A DNA stretch of 64,000 nt from an uncultured Veillonella sp. (lineage in GTDB: Bacteria; Bacillota; Negativicutes; Veillonellales; Veillonellaceae): NCBI GenBank assembly GCA_900538355.1, contig UPXS01000002.1:105137-169136 (forward strand). Reading direction: 5' to 3'. Positions 29,220-37,687 of the stretch are shown here, one piece after another. Below the pieces are notes generated by a model that saw only the letters and a list, made by a program, of their open reading frames with translations, made no database searches and was not told the origin of the DNA. Position 1 is the first letter of the stretch. Every line of letters starts with the position of its first letter. The position numbers and the translations under genes are program-made.

Positions 29220-29477
29220 TTGTTATCTATAGAATTAAAAATACTGATTTGTTTTATTTGGGCATTTATTGTATTTTTTATTACGGCACTGATTATCGGT
29301 GTTGAAGGCAAAGCTAAATGGTTTCAACGCAGAACTAAATATACTTGGTTTAATCGCCGAGGATTTTTAGGTGAAACCTTATTCTTTGGGTATCCTAAAA
29401 CAAGAGAGGGATATGGGATTACTTTTTTGATGGCTTCCGCCATTGGTATCGTAGGTTATATTTTATACCTCTTATAA
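29220..29477 (+). CDS. Small membrane protein of unknown function
   Basis: An 85-residue product starting at TTG with GAGGTGG upstream. One hydrophobic helix covers about residues 6-28 and a second the last 18 residues; the middle is basic and aromatic (WFQRRTKYTWFNRRG). Both ends would lie on the same side of the membrane. I do not recognise the family. It lies between mmdB and the SLC13 carrier and is read in the same direction, with only 38 bases to the carrier, so it may be an accessory subunit of that transporter. Confidence 0.7.
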   Translation: MLSIELKILICFIWAFIVFFITALIIGVEGKAKWFQRRTKYTWFNRRGFLGETLFFGYPKTREGYGITFLMASAIGIVGYILYLL

Positions 29478-29515
29478 CTATATCAGTGCATTTCTCTGAA
29501 GGGAGATGATGATGT

Positions 29516-30814
29516 ATGGGTACTGCAGAACAAACCTTAATCGTCCTCGCAGTCATGGCTGTTTTATTTGTTACGGAAATTATTCCTTTAGCTATTACTT
29601 CTTTAGGCGGCGCTATTACACTTGGCCTTATGGGTATTATTACTCCTAAGGTTGTATTCTCTGGTTTATCTGATAGTACAGTTGTGTTGTTTGCTGGCAT
29701 GTTCGTTGTTGGTGCAGCATTGTTCTACACTGGTTTAGCTCAAAAAATTGGGGAAACAGTAGTATCTCATGCTGGTACTAGCGAAAATGGCTTAATGCTA
29801 GCAATCATGGTTGTTACAGCAACTATGTCCGCATTCTTATCTAACACTGGTACAACAGCTGCTTTACTTCCTGTAGTTGTTGGTATCTGTTCTGTTGCTA
29901 AGATTCCTGCATCTCGCCAATTGATGCCTTTAGCATTTGCTGCAGGTATCGGTGGTATCATTACAATGGTTGGTACACCTCCAAACATTATTGTAAGTGG
30001 TACATTAACTAAATTTGGTGAACAACCATTTGGTTTCTTCGAATTTGCTTGGATCGGTATTCCTTTGACTGTTGCCACAATCGCATTCATGATGCTTATT
30101 GGTAAACATTTATTGCCTAAACATGAAATTCAAGATGCTGGCGACGTTGAACAAGAAGTAGCTGCTGAAGATATTTCTAACGATCCTAAGAAACAATTAT
30201 ACTCTGGTCTTATTCTTTTAGGTGTAATCATTGCTATGATTTTAGGTGACTTCCTAAAAGATTATGGTATCAACTTACCATTGAGCATGGTTGCAGTTAT
30301 TGGCGCAATGCTTTGCGTATTAACTGGTTGCTTGAACGAAAAACAAGCTTACACATCCATTGACTGGGTAACAATCTTCTTATTTGCTGGTATGATGCCA
30401 GTAGCAACTGCACTTGACCAATCTGGTGCAGGCAAAATGATTGCTAATGCAGTAATCGGTGTTATGGGTTCTGATCCTAGCCCTTACTTTGCGACAGCAG
30501 TATTATTCGCATTGTCTTGTGTTATGACTCAATTTATGTCTAACACAGCATCTTGTGCATTATTGGCTCCTATCGGTATCTCCATTGCCCAAGGTATGGG
30601 GGCTGACCCTCATGCTGTATTGATGGCTATCGGCGTTTCTGCATCTTGTGCATTCGGTACACCTGTAGGTACACCTCCAAATACATTAGTACTTGGCCCT
30701 GGTCAATACAAATTTACAGACTATGTAAAAGCCGGCGTTCCATTGATTTTAGTTTGCTTCGTAGTAAGCTTAATTATCATTCCAATGGTATGGCCATTCT
30801 TCCCTGGTAAATAA
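29516..30814 (+). CDS. SLC13/DASS-family anion permease
   Basis: A 432-residue polytopic protein. Two inverted repeats each carry a ligand motif: SNTGTTA near residue 105 and SNTASCA near residue 342, each followed by a TPPN segment (GTPPNIIV and GTPPNTLV). These bind Na+ and a carboxylate in DASS transporters. Likely substrates are C4-dicarboxylates or tricarboxylates; the neighbouring succinate-to-propionate genes favour succinate or a related acid, imported or exchanged with the Na+ gradient that MmdB makes. The substrate is inferred. GGGAG lies 10 bases before the ATG. Confidence 0.88.
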   Translation: MGTAEQTLIVLAVMAVLFVTEIIPLAITSLGGAITLGLMGIITPKVVFSGLSDSTVVLFAGMFVVGAALFYTGLAQKIGETVVSHAGTSENGLMLAIMVVTATMSAFLSNTGTTAALLPVVVGICSVAKIPASRQLMPLAFAAGIGGIITMVGTPPNIIVSGTLTKFGEQPFGFFEFAWIGIPLTVATIAFMMLIGKHLLPKHEIQDAGDVEQEVAAEDISNDPKKQLYSGLILLGVIIAMILGDFLKDYGINLPLSMVAVIGAMLCVLTGCLNEKQAYTSIDWVTIFLFAGMMPVATALDQSGAGKMIANAVIGVMGSDPSPYFATAVLFALSCVMTQFMSNTASCALLAPIGISIAQGMGADPHAVLMAIGVSASCAFGTPVGTPPNTLVLGPGQYKFTDYVKAGVPLILVCFVVSLIIIPMVWPFFPGK

Positions 30815-30847
30815 TAGGGGATAGGTTACTCTACTATAAAGCACATA

Positions 30848-30881
30848 CGAGGTCGAATCGTAAGATTCGGCCTCGTTTTTT
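30848..30881 (+). terminator. Intrinsic terminator after the SLC13 carrier
   Basis: CGAGGTCGAATC and GATTCGGCCTCG pair over 12 bp (one G-U), with a loop of GTAA and a T-run. A near copy of the stem lies at 31396. Confidence 0.92.
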
Positions 30882-30976
30882 ATGATTTTAGCCTATATGA
30901 TTTTAATATAGATTACATATAAGTGTAATCAAAAGCAATATGAATTAAACTAATTTGCATGATTAATTTTACACAA

Positions 30977-31006
30977 TTGACTACATCGAAAAAAATATGA
31001 TATAGT
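30977..31006 (+). promoter_or_regulatory. Promoter of the SemiSWEET gene
   Basis: TTGACT, an 18-base spacer and TATAGT lie about 48 bases before the start codon. Confidence 0.6.
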
Positions 31007-31053
31007 ATATTGTGTAAGATATAATAACGTAATGTTGAATAAGGAGGTCATCT

Positions 31054-31317
31054 ATGACAAAAGAAAGATTTAACATGTTAGTTGGTTCTATTGGTGCATT
31101 TATTGGTGTATTTGTATTTTTAGCCTATATCCCACAAATAATTGCTAATCTTCATGGTCAACCTAGTCAACCATGGCAACCATTATTTGCAGCAGTATCC
31201 TGTTTGATCTGGGTATTATATGGTTGGACAAAATCACCTAAACGTGATTATATTTTAATCGTACCAAACCTTGCAGGCGTTATTTTAGGTACACTAACAT
31301 TCTTAACATCTTTCTAA
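31054..31317 (+). CDS. SemiSWEET-type sugar transporter
   Basis: An 87-residue membrane protein with three predicted helices, the size of one MtN3/SWEET triple-helix bundle. The first helix contains YIPQI, the PQ motif that hinges the carrier, and WQPL and SCLIWVLYGW follow. SemiSWEETs dimerise to pass mono- or disaccharides by facilitated diffusion. The gene stands alone between its own promoter and terminator. Veillonella are weakly saccharolytic at best, so the physiological solute is open. Confidence 0.88.
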   Translation: MTKERFNMLVGSIGAFIGVFVFLAYIPQIIANLHGQPSQPWQPLFAAVSCLIWVLYGWTKSPKRDYILIVPNLAGVILGTLTFLTSF

Positions 31318-31395
31318 GTGCTATAAGAAAAAAATAGTATTATTGTTATATAGTGAATAATAGTAAAGATATTACTTTACTTTATAAATATAAAT

Positions 31396-31425
31396 GAGGT
31401 CGAATCGTATGATTCGGCCTTTTTT
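31396..31425 (+). terminator. Intrinsic terminator after the SemiSWEET gene
   Basis: GAGGTCGAATC and GATTCGGCCTTTT form the stem; 23 of 24 bases of the stem-loop core match the terminator at 30850. Confidence 0.9.
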
Positions 31426-31807
31426 AGAGTGAAGTTTATATGTTAGATTAAAATATAGATAAGCGTTAAATCTGTTGTAATAAAAAAATAGTTTTTATGA
31501 TAATAAATATTGATAATTAAATTCCTATTATAATGATTAGGATTTTATAAAATTGATAATTACAACATTCTCATTTGTTGAATATCATATTCAATTAATT
31601 AAATGAAAAGTAATATCAAAATACCTATAAACATAGGCTTTGTATGATAAAAATGAAAAAGTAATATGCAAAAATATATACAGTTTTTTATCATTTTCAT
31701 TTGACTTTCAAAAAGAACTGTGTGATAATGAGAACATAAGTTGAGGCAAGTGCCTTTCTAAATGATAATAAAAAGTTCTGATCTATATTTTTATGGAGGT
31801 CCTAATT
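31426..31807. other. AT-rich gap upstream of the ferredoxin gene
   Basis: About 380 bases without a gene. It holds five GATAAT hexamers (31499, 31512, 31555, 31724, 31764), the 11-mer ATTGATAATTA twice (31509 and 31552), and an inverted repeat ATGATAAAAA/TTTTTATCAT (31644-31653 with 31685-31694) ending just before the promoter. These look like operator sites, possibly of the Fur type, but none is a full classical Fur box. Confidence 0.45.
31701..31729 (+). promoter_or_regulatory. Promoter of the ferredoxin gene
   Basis: TTGACT, a 17-base spacer and GATAAT. The transcript would start near 31736, just before an AGGCA/TGCCT dyad. Confidence 0.65.
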
Positions 31808-31972
31808 ATGAGAGTTATTGCTGATGGTTGCATTAAATGTGGTTCTTGCGCATCTGTTTGCCCAGTTTCTGCTATTTCTGAAGGCGAAACTAAATACGAA
31901 ATCAACGATACTTGCATCGATTGCGGTTCTTGCGAATCCGTTTGCCCAGTATCTGTAATTTCCGCTGAGTAA
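31808..31972 (+). CDS. 2[4Fe-4S] ferredoxin
   Basis: A 54-residue clostridial-type ferredoxin. Two CxxCxxCxxxC motifs bind the clusters: C8, C11, C14, C18 and C37, C40, C43, C47, each last cysteine followed by proline (CPVS). The two halves are near repeats. It carries low-potential electrons, for example between pyruvate:ferredoxin oxidoreductase and hydrogenase. GGAGG lies eight bases before the ATG. The gene is monocistronic with its own promoter and terminator. Confidence 0.97.
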   Translation: MRVIADGCIKCGSCASVCPVSAISEGETKYEINDTCIDCGSCESVCPVSVISAE

Positions 31973-31986
31973 TCACAAATTAAATC

Positions 31987-32008
31987 GCCCCTCATTGAGG
32001 GGCTTTTT
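31987..32008 (+). terminator. Intrinsic terminator after the ferredoxin gene
   Basis: GCCCCTC and GAGGGGC pair around ATT, followed by TTTTT. Confidence 0.93.
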
Positions 32009-32011
32009 ATT

Positions 32012-32040
32012 TTGCCTAAATTTGGTTAACTTAGTATAAT
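32012..32040 (+). promoter_or_regulatory. Promoter of lspA
   Basis: TTGCCT, a 17-base spacer and TATAAT, directly after the ferredoxin terminator. Confidence 0.6.
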
Positions 32041-32079
32041 AGGACTATTAAGATATATATTATAGTAAGGGAGTACATC

Positions 32080-32520
32080 TTGTTTTATATTATACTAATC
32101 CTATGGTTACTGTTAGATCAATGGACTAAATATTACATTATGAATCATTTTATGTTAGGTGAATCATTACCAGTTATTCCTAATGTATTTCATTTAACAT
32201 ATATTATTAATCGTGGTGCTGCATTCGGTATGCTAGCTAACCAGCGATGGTTCTTCTTATTGGTCGCTGTTATTTTGCTAGGTGCTTGTGCGTATTATTG
32301 GAAGCGCTTATCAAAAGGTCCGTGGACGTTGCAGATTGGATCTGCTTTATTAGTATCTGGTGCCATTGGTAATGGTATCGATCGTTACATGCTTCATGGC
32401 GTTGTTGATTTTTTTGATTTCCGTATATGGCCTATTTTTAATGTTGCTGATATTGGTATCTGTGTAGGCGTAGCTTTAGTAGTCTACTATTTATTTACAT
32501 TAAAAGATGATGATAAATAA
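32080..32520 (+). CDS. lspA: Lipoprotein signal peptidase
   Basis: A 146-residue inner-membrane aspartyl protease with four helices. It cleaves the signal peptide of prolipoproteins at the modified cysteine. INRGAAFG is present near residue 47; the catalytic aspartates lie in NGIDRY and NVADIG, around the VVDFFDFRIWPIF segment. Start is TTG at 32080, with AAGGGAG upstream; the product then begins one helix before DQWTKYY, as usual. The acidic tail KDDDK is the seed of the tandem repeats that follow. Confidence 0.95.
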   Translation: MFYIILILWLLLDQWTKYYIMNHFMLGESLPVIPNVFHLTYIINRGAAFGMLANQRWFFLLVAVILLGACAYYWKRLSKGPWTLQIGSALLVSGAIGNGIDRYMLHGVVDFFDFRIWPIFNVADIGICVGVALVVYYLFTLKDDDK

Positions 32521-32595
32521 TTAACTAGCATATGATGATAAATGATTAACTAGTATATGATGGTAAATGATTAATTAATATATGATGTTAAATAT
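32521..32595 (+). repeat. Three imperfect 25-base tandem repeats after lspA
   Basis: Units start at 32521, 32546 and 32571 and share TTAAYTA-TATGATG-TAAAT. The last 15 bases of lspA (from about 32506, including its stop codon) resemble the end of each unit, so the array seems to have grown from the gene's 3' end. Units end in AAATGA, AAATGA and AAATAT. Confidence 0.85.
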
Positions 32596-32633
32596 TAATT
32601 ACTCATTATACTTAACTCATAGAGAGGTAGAGG

Positions 32634-33557
32634 ATGAACGAATATATTGTAAGTGCTGAGCAAGACGGCATGAGACTTGATGTGTTTTTAACAGAACAAA
32701 TGGAAGGGTCTCGTAGCTATATTCAAAGTTTAATAAAGGGTGGTCACGTTACTGTTGGTAATAAGGTTGGCAAGGCAAATCTTAGACTTACTCCAAACAC
32801 AGTTGTTCATGTAGAGGTACCAGAGCCTGAATCGGTAGAGGTAAAGGCGGAAGATATTCCTTTAGATGTATTGTACGAAGATCATGATATTATTATCGTA
32901 AATAAGCCACGTGGCATGGTTGTTCACCCTGCAGTAGGCAATTATTCTGGCACACTTGTTAATGCATTGTTATATCATTGCAAAGATTTATCCGGTATTA
33001 ATGGTGAAATAAGACCTGGTATTGTTCATCGTCTAGATAAGGATACATCTGGGGTTATGATGGCGGCTAAGAATGATGCAGCCCATATTGGGTTAGCTGA
33101 GCAGGTAAAAGAGCATTCTGCTAAACGGACGTACTTAGCTTTGGTACAAGGTAATATTGTAGAAGAGAAGGGCACAATTAAGGCGCCTATTGGAAGACAT
33201 CCTAAGGATCGTATGAAAATGGCGGTTGTTTTTGAAAATAGTAAGGATGCAGTTACTCACTTTACTGTTGTTGAACGTTTTGGACATCAAACTTTGGTGG
33301 AATGTAATTTAGAGACTGGTCGAACACATCAAATTCGTGTACATTTTGCTCATATTGGACATCCTGTCGTTAATGATCCATTCTATGGTTACCGTCGTAT
33401 GGATTTCCCTATTGAAGGGCAAGCATTACATTCTAAATCTCTAGATGTAAAACATCCTATTACAGGTGAAGCTATGTATTTTGAAGCACCGATTCCAGAT
33501 GACTTCAAAGCATGTTTAGAGTTTGCCAAGACATATCGAGAAGATAAGCGTAAATAA
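32634..33557 (+). CDS. rluD: Ribosomal large subunit pseudouridine synthase, RluD type
   Basis: A 307-residue RluA-family enzyme. An N-terminal S4 RNA-binding domain (about residues 12-60) is followed by the catalytic domain, in which HRLDKDTSG carries the catalytic aspartate near residue 140. ETGRTHQIRVH near residue 225 is the second family motif. It probably modifies helix 69 of 23S rRNA, the same region that RlmH methylates. AGAGGTAGAGG lies before the ATG. The lspA-rluD pairing is conserved across Firmicutes. Confidence 0.94.
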   Translation: MNEYIVSAEQDGMRLDVFLTEQMEGSRSYIQSLIKGGHVTVGNKVGKANLRLTPNTVVHVEVPEPESVEVKAEDIPLDVLYEDHDIIIVNKPRGMVVHPAVGNYSGTLVNALLYHCKDLSGINGEIRPGIVHRLDKDTSGVMMAAKNDAAHIGLAEQVKEHSAKRTYLALVQGNIVEEKGTIKAPIGRHPKDRMKMAVVFENSKDAVTHFTVVERFGHQTLVECNLETGRTHQIRVHFAHIGHPVVNDPFYGYRRMDFPIEGQALHSKSLDVKHPITGEAMYFEAPIPDDFKACLEFAKTYREDKRK

Positions 33558-33591
33558 GCGAAAAAATGAAAAGAAATCAAACGAAATGTAA

Positions 33592-33620
33592 AGAAACGTA
33601 GACAAACGTAGACAAACGTA
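33592..33620 (+). repeat. Short 10-base direct repeats
   Basis: GACAAACGTA occurs twice in tandem (33601-33620), preceded by the related AGAAACGTA, in an A-rich gap between rluD and pyrR. Confidence 0.7.
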
Positions 33621-33725
33621 AATACATGCAAATGAAATAACTGTCTTATATTGTGGTTTACTAAATAATCTTCTAACTATATTTGTAAAGGGGCATAGAG
33701 AACTCTGTGCTATAAGGGCGTATAT

Positions 33726-34247
33726 ATGGAAAAGAAACGCTTATTGATGGATCAAGATGCTATTATGCGCGCGATTCGTCGTATTAGTCACGAAATCCTA
33801 GAACATAATAAAGGCTTATCTAATGCTCTTATTGTAGGCATTGAACGACGTGGTGTTATTTTGGCAAAACGTTTGCAGGCCGAAATCGAACGCATTGAAG
33901 GTATTCGTATTGAATGTGAATCACTCAATGTTGCTATGTATCGTGATGATCGTGATGCTCGTCAAAAAGAGGGCGAACCATGTACGATTGATACTACAGA
34001 GAAAACAATTATCCTCGTTGATGATGTGCTCTACACAGGGCGTACTATTCGTGCAGCCTTAAATGCATTGATGACATCTGGTAGACCTAAATCTATTCAA
34101 TTAGCGGTCCTTGTTGACCGTGGTCATCGGGAGTTACCAATTCGAGCAGACTATGTAGGTAAAAATATTCCTACGTCACATCTTGAAAGTGTACGCGTTG
34201 CGGTAACTGATTTAGATGGCGAAGAAGGGGTTACAATACAGGAATAA
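33726..34247 (+). CDS. pyrR: Bifunctional pyr operon regulator/uracil phosphoribosyltransferase PyrR
   Basis: A 173-residue type I phosphoribosyltransferase. The PRPP-binding motif IILVDDVLYTGRT lies near residue 96. In Firmicutes PyrR binds pyr mRNA anti-terminator stems when UMP is high and has weak uracil phosphoribosyltransferase activity. Here no pyr genes follow; a terminator overlaps the gene's own end, so it is monocistronic and must act on targets elsewhere. I see no PyrR-binding consensus in its leader, only a GCATAGA/TCTGTGC hairpin at 33694-33711. Confidence 0.93.
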   Translation: MEKKRLLMDQDAIMRAIRRISHEILEHNKGLSNALIVGIERRGVILAKRLQAEIERIEGIRIECESLNVAMYRDDRDARQKEGEPCTIDTTEKTIILVDDVLYTGRTIRAALNALMTSGRPKSIQLAVLVDRGHRELPIRADYVGKNIPTSHLESVRVAVTDLDGEEGVTIQE

Positions 34248-34266
34248 CCTGTATTGTAACCCCTTT
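34227..34266 (+). terminator. Terminator overlapping the end of pyrR
   Basis: A perfect 16-bp stem (34227-34242 with 34248-34263) and five-base loop. The left arm encodes the last residues of PyrR and the stop codon lies in the loop. Only TTTATT follows, but the stem is very stable. Confidence 0.85.
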
Positions 34267-34387
34267 ATTGTATATTTAGATTTATTTATATGAACTAAGC
34301 TCTACGAGTCTGGTTATATGAGATACATTATAGAAAGAAATTTAAAGATACAACTAAATCTAAATATATAAGACAAAGTTAAGCTAC

Positions 34388-35581
34388 TTATTTGATGTAT
34401 TGCGGTGTATATGTATAGTCTGTATGGCCTAAACGTTTTGCTTCGTTATAGAAACATAAGGCTTGTATATCTGTTGCTAGCGTATCGATATGATGCATAG
34501 TTTGTCCAATATTGTTGAGTTGCGTAGGTGCTTTAGCCCATTTCTGAATGAGTGGAATATCATATTTAGTTCGAAGCCATTGTCGACCTCTGTCATTGAA
34601 GGCTAGCAATCTAGCGTATTGAGGGCCTTCGTCCATAGCGATGTTTATCAAGTTTTTTGTAATTCCTAAGGTGAGGTATGCACCCATTCGTTGTAATCGT
34701 GCATAGGTGTAGCGCTTGGATTTTATTTGATTAATAGCAGATTCCCATGTAGGCTGTTGAGCTGCTTTCAACCATAAGTGTTCAATACCTTCTGTGAAAT
34801 CAACGAATCGTTCTAATTCACTTGCCAAAATGCGGCGACTCAACATATGGACCATATCATGGTATCGACTGTAATCGACATAGTGACCGCTTGCAATTCT
34901 ATGAATCATATCATCTAGAATAGGCGTTGGAATAGCAGCTTGAAGTGCTGAACACATATCTATGGAGTTCGTCGTTGTAATGAGTTGTCGTACCGCTGTG
35001 CCTGATGGCAACTCTTGATTGATAGTTTGGTTATGGTGATTAGATGTACGCTGAATAGGAATATACGCTAAATGTGGGTGATATTTTAATCCAGCTCGTA
35101 TATATTCTAGTCCTAATAAGGCATTCGGGGTGCTAAGCATTTCAGAGCCTAATGCTTTACGGAAGGCCGTTCCATAAGACATGCCTTCCTTTAAATAACT
35201 ACGTAACTCATTTTGGGTACTTTCACAATCCATACGTTTAGCAGTAAGAATGAGTTGATCTAGATCTGTTGTTTCAGAACCAAAAGAAAGGGTGTCGATA
35301 GATAAAGCCTGGATTAACCGAACCGCACCGGTCCCGAATAGTTGTGCACTGCCTAAGGAATAGAGTGTAGGCAGTTCGATAACAACATCTGCACCGCCAA
35401 GAATGGCCCAACGAGCACGATCGAATTTAGAGAATAGGGCCGGCTCACCACGTTGTACAAAGGAGCCACTCATAATACAGATGCGCAATGCATCAGGGTA
35501 TTCTGAAGCTAACGTATGTAGTTGGTGTGCATGTCCATTGTGAAATGGATTATATTCGCAAATAATACCGATAGTTTTCAT
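34388..35581 (-). CDS. tmcAL: tRNA(Met) cytidine acetate ligase (TmcAL/YlbM)
   Basis: A 397-residue nucleotidyltransferase-fold protein and the only minus-strand gene here. The N terminus MKTIGIICEYNPFHNGH holds the nucleotide-binding HIGH-like motif, and RICIMSGSFVQRGEPA follows. The family uses acetate and ATP to make N4-acetylcytidine at the wobble position of elongator tRNA-Met. The start at 35581 has AAAGGAG upstream on that strand. It is convergent with pyrR and divergent from the lipoprotein gene. Confidence 0.92.
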   Translation of the reverse strand: MKTIGIICEYNPFHNGHAHQLHTLASEYPDALRICIMSGSFVQRGEPALFSKFDRARWAILGGADVVIELPTLYSLGSAQLFGTGAVRLIQALSIDTLSFGSETTDLDQLILTAKRMDCESTQNELRSYLKEGMSYGTAFRKALGSEMLSTPNALLGLEYIRAGLKYHPHLAYIPIQRTSNHHNQTINQELPSGTAVRQLITTTNSIDMCSALQAAIPTPILDDMIHRIASGHYVDYSRYHDMVHMLSRRILASELERFVDFTEGIEHLWLKAAQQPTWESAINQIKSKRYTYARLQRMGAYLTLGITKNLINIAMDEGPQYARLLAFNDRGRQWLRTKYDIPLIQKWAKAPTQLNNIGQTMHHIDTLATDIQALCFYNEAKRLGHTDYTYTPQYIK

Positions 35582-35603
35582 AGTGACTCCTTTCATTAGT
35601 GTT

Positions 35604-35632
35604 AGTGTAACAAAGCATAGAGGTGCTGTAAA
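35604..35632 (-). promoter_or_regulatory. Promoter of tmcAL
   Basis: On the minus strand TTTACA, a 17-base spacer and TACACT lie just upstream of the ribosome binding site, predicting a very short leader. Confidence 0.6.
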
Positions 35633-35767
35633 TAAATTTTGAACTTAAGAGGGGATATGGTGAAGAAATAGACGTAAAAATATACGTAAAACTAAAGTTT
35701 ATTGTAGATTTTATTTGTTCTATAGGCTATAATTAACTGTAAATGCTGAATTGATGTGAGGTATATG

Positions 35768-36331
35768 ATGAAACAAAATTGGAAACGTACATTACAAGGG
35801 GCTCTGCTCGGTGCTGCGCTACTAGCAATGGCGGGATGTGGCTCTACAAATGTAATGGATACATATAGTTTTGGCCATCAAGTTATCCGTGCTGGTCAAT
35901 CTGAAATTACCATTGCGTTGCCTTATGAAATGGGTAAAAGCACAAAAAATATGTCTGATGATGGGTATCCAATTGATATTTATGGATCTGTTACAGAACA
36001 TATGGTAATTGAGGTTAATGCTTTACGGGCTGGTGAAAATAAACCATTACCTACGGTAGATGAGTTTATTAATCACAGTAAGTCTGAATTTACTAAAGTA
36101 GGCGCGACCATCAAAGAAGAGTCCGTAGCATTAGAAGGGGCATCTGCTAAAAAGCTTGATGTCACTATTACATCACAAGGACAAACATTTAGAATTTCTC
36201 AATACGTATTCTTAGATCATGGCGTATTGTGGAATATAGTCTACCAATATCCTGAAAAGGATCAGGTAGGTGCTGATATCAGCAAAGAAATTCAAAACAA
36301 GATTCAAGTTACACAACAGAAAGAGGGTTAA
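35768..36331 (+). CDS. Putative lipoprotein
   Basis: A 187-residue protein with a basic N terminus (KQNWKR), a hydrophobic stretch and the lipobox AMAGC near residue 25, so it should be lipidated after cleavage by LspA. The mature part is hydrophilic, with segments such as HMVIEVNALRAG and QKEG at the end; I recognise no named domain. The GTG upstream at 35756 is part of the ribosome binding site GTGAGG, which favours the ATG at 35768 (35765 is possible). It lies three bases before ackA and is probably cotranscribed with it; a direct link in function is not evident. Confidence 0.75.
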   Translation: MKQNWKRTLQGALLGAALLAMAGCGSTNVMDTYSFGHQVIRAGQSEITIALPYEMGKSTKNMSDDGYPIDIYGSVTEHMVIEVNALRAGENKPLPTVDEFINHSKSEFTKVGATIKEESVALEGASAKKLDVTITSQGQTFRISQYVFLDHGVLWNIVYQYPEKDQVGADISKEIQNKIQVTQQKEG

Positions 36332-36334
36332 TCG

Positions 36335-37537
36335 ATGAACGTATTAGTAGTTAACTGCGGTAGTTCTTCCTTGAAGTATCAATTACTTGATATGACAACT
36401 GAAACAGAATTGGCAAAAGGTCTTTTTGAGAAGATTGGTGATCAAGATGCTATCTTCACTCATAAACGTCCTAACGCAGATAAATTAGAACGCGTTGAAC
36501 CAATTTTGAACCACAAAGAAGCTCTTCGCATTTTGCTTGATATTTTAGTTGATGCTGAATATGGTGTAATTAAATCCATGGACGAAATCGACGCTGTTGG
36601 TCACCGTGTAGTACATGGCGGTGAAAAATTCGCTGACTCCGTATTGATCACTCCAGCTGTTATGGAAGCATTAGAAGAATGCTGCGCATTGGCTCCATTG
36701 CATAACCCACCAAACATCCAAGGTATTGAAGCTTGCCAAGCTATCATGCCAAACGTACCACAAGTAGCTGTATTCGATACTGCATTCCACCAAACAATGC
36801 CTAAAGAAGCTTACATGTATGCGCTTCCTTACGAATACTATGAAGACTATGGTATCCGTCGTTATGGTTTCCATGGTACATCCCATAAATACGTTGCACA
36901 ACGTTGCGCTGAATTGATGGGTAAACACATGTCTGATCTTCGCATCATCACATGTCATTTGGGTAATGGTTCTTCCGTTTCCGCTATCAAAGGTGGTCGT
37001 TCCATCGATACTACAATGGGCTTCACTCCATTGTCCGGTTTGATCATGGGTACTCGTACTGGTGATATTGACCCAGCTATCGTTCCATTCTTGATGAACA
37101 AAACTGGCATGAACTACGAAGAAGTTGACACTGTAATGAACAAAAAATCCGGCGTACTTGGTATTTCCGGCGTGTCCAATGACTTCCGTGTTATCGAAGA
37201 AGCAGCAGCTAATGGTAACAAACGTGCTCAATTAGCATTGAACATGTTCCATTACAAAGTTCGCCGCGTAATTGGTGCGTTCGCAGCAGTTATGGGTGGT
37301 GTTGACGCTATCGTATTCACAGCTGGTATTGGCGAAAACGGTATCGGTAACCGTGACGCAATCTGCAACGGTTTGGAATACTTGGGTACTCGCATTGACT
37401 CTGAACGCAATAACATCCGCGGTAAAGAACAAGAAATCAGTGCTGAAGGCTCCAAAGTTAAAATCTTCGTAATCCCTACAAACGAAGAAATCATGATTGC
37501 TCGCGATACTCAACGTATTACAGCATCCTTAAAATAA
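36335..37537 (+). CDS. ackA: Acetate kinase
   Basis: A 400-residue ASKHA-fold kinase that makes ATP and acetate from acetyl phosphate, the main substrate-level ATP step of lactate fermenters. [12 protein letters not shown] opens the protein, [12 protein letters not shown] lies near residue 178, and [13 protein letters not shown] near residue 205. EIMIARDT is the C-terminal signature. Length is standard. Phosphotransacetylase is not adjacent, so it is encoded elsewhere. Codon bias is strong, fitting high expression. Confidence 0.97.
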   Translation: MNVLVVNCGSSSLKYQLLDMTTETELAKGLFEKIGDQDAIFTHKRPNADKLERVEPILNHKEALRILLDILVDAEYGVIKSMDEIDAVGHRVVHGGEKFADSVLITPAVMEALEECCALAPLHNPPNIQGIEACQAIMPNVPQVAVFDTAFHQTMPKEAYMYALPYEYYEDYGIRRYGFHGTSHKYVAQRCAELMGKHMSDLRIITCHLGNGSSVSAIKGGRSIDTTMGFTPLSGLIMGTRTGDIDPAIVPFLMNKTGMNYEEVDTVMNKKSGVLGISGVSNDFRVIEEAAANGNKRAQLALNMFHYKVRRVIGAFAAVMGGVDAIVFTAGIGENGIGNRDAICNGLEYLGTRIDSERNNIRGKEQEISAEGSKVKIFVIPTNEEIMIARDTQRITASLK

Positions 37538-37576
37538 TATAGTTCGTATCTGAACTAGGTGACTAATAGAGTCATA

Positions 37577-37613
37577 AAACCCCGTCTATATCTTATGTAT
37601 AGACGGGGTTTTT
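37577..37613 (+). terminator. Intrinsic terminator after ackA
   Basis: AAACCCCGTCTATA and TATAGACGGGGTTT form a 14-bp stem followed by T. Confidence 0.95.
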
Positions 37614-37687
37614 GTAGTTTTTATACTTAGAATACCTTATAATAGAATGTATAGTTATAAAGTAGTAGTTTTTTTAAGGGGTAACAT

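Noticed and set aside
32521..32595. CRISPR-like repeats after lspA
   Set aside because: The units are contiguous, degenerate and without spacers; it is a simple tandem array.
36671..37231. 186-codon minus-strand frame across ackA
   Set aside because: Antisense shadow of a highly biased gene, with low-complexity Cys/His/Thr content.
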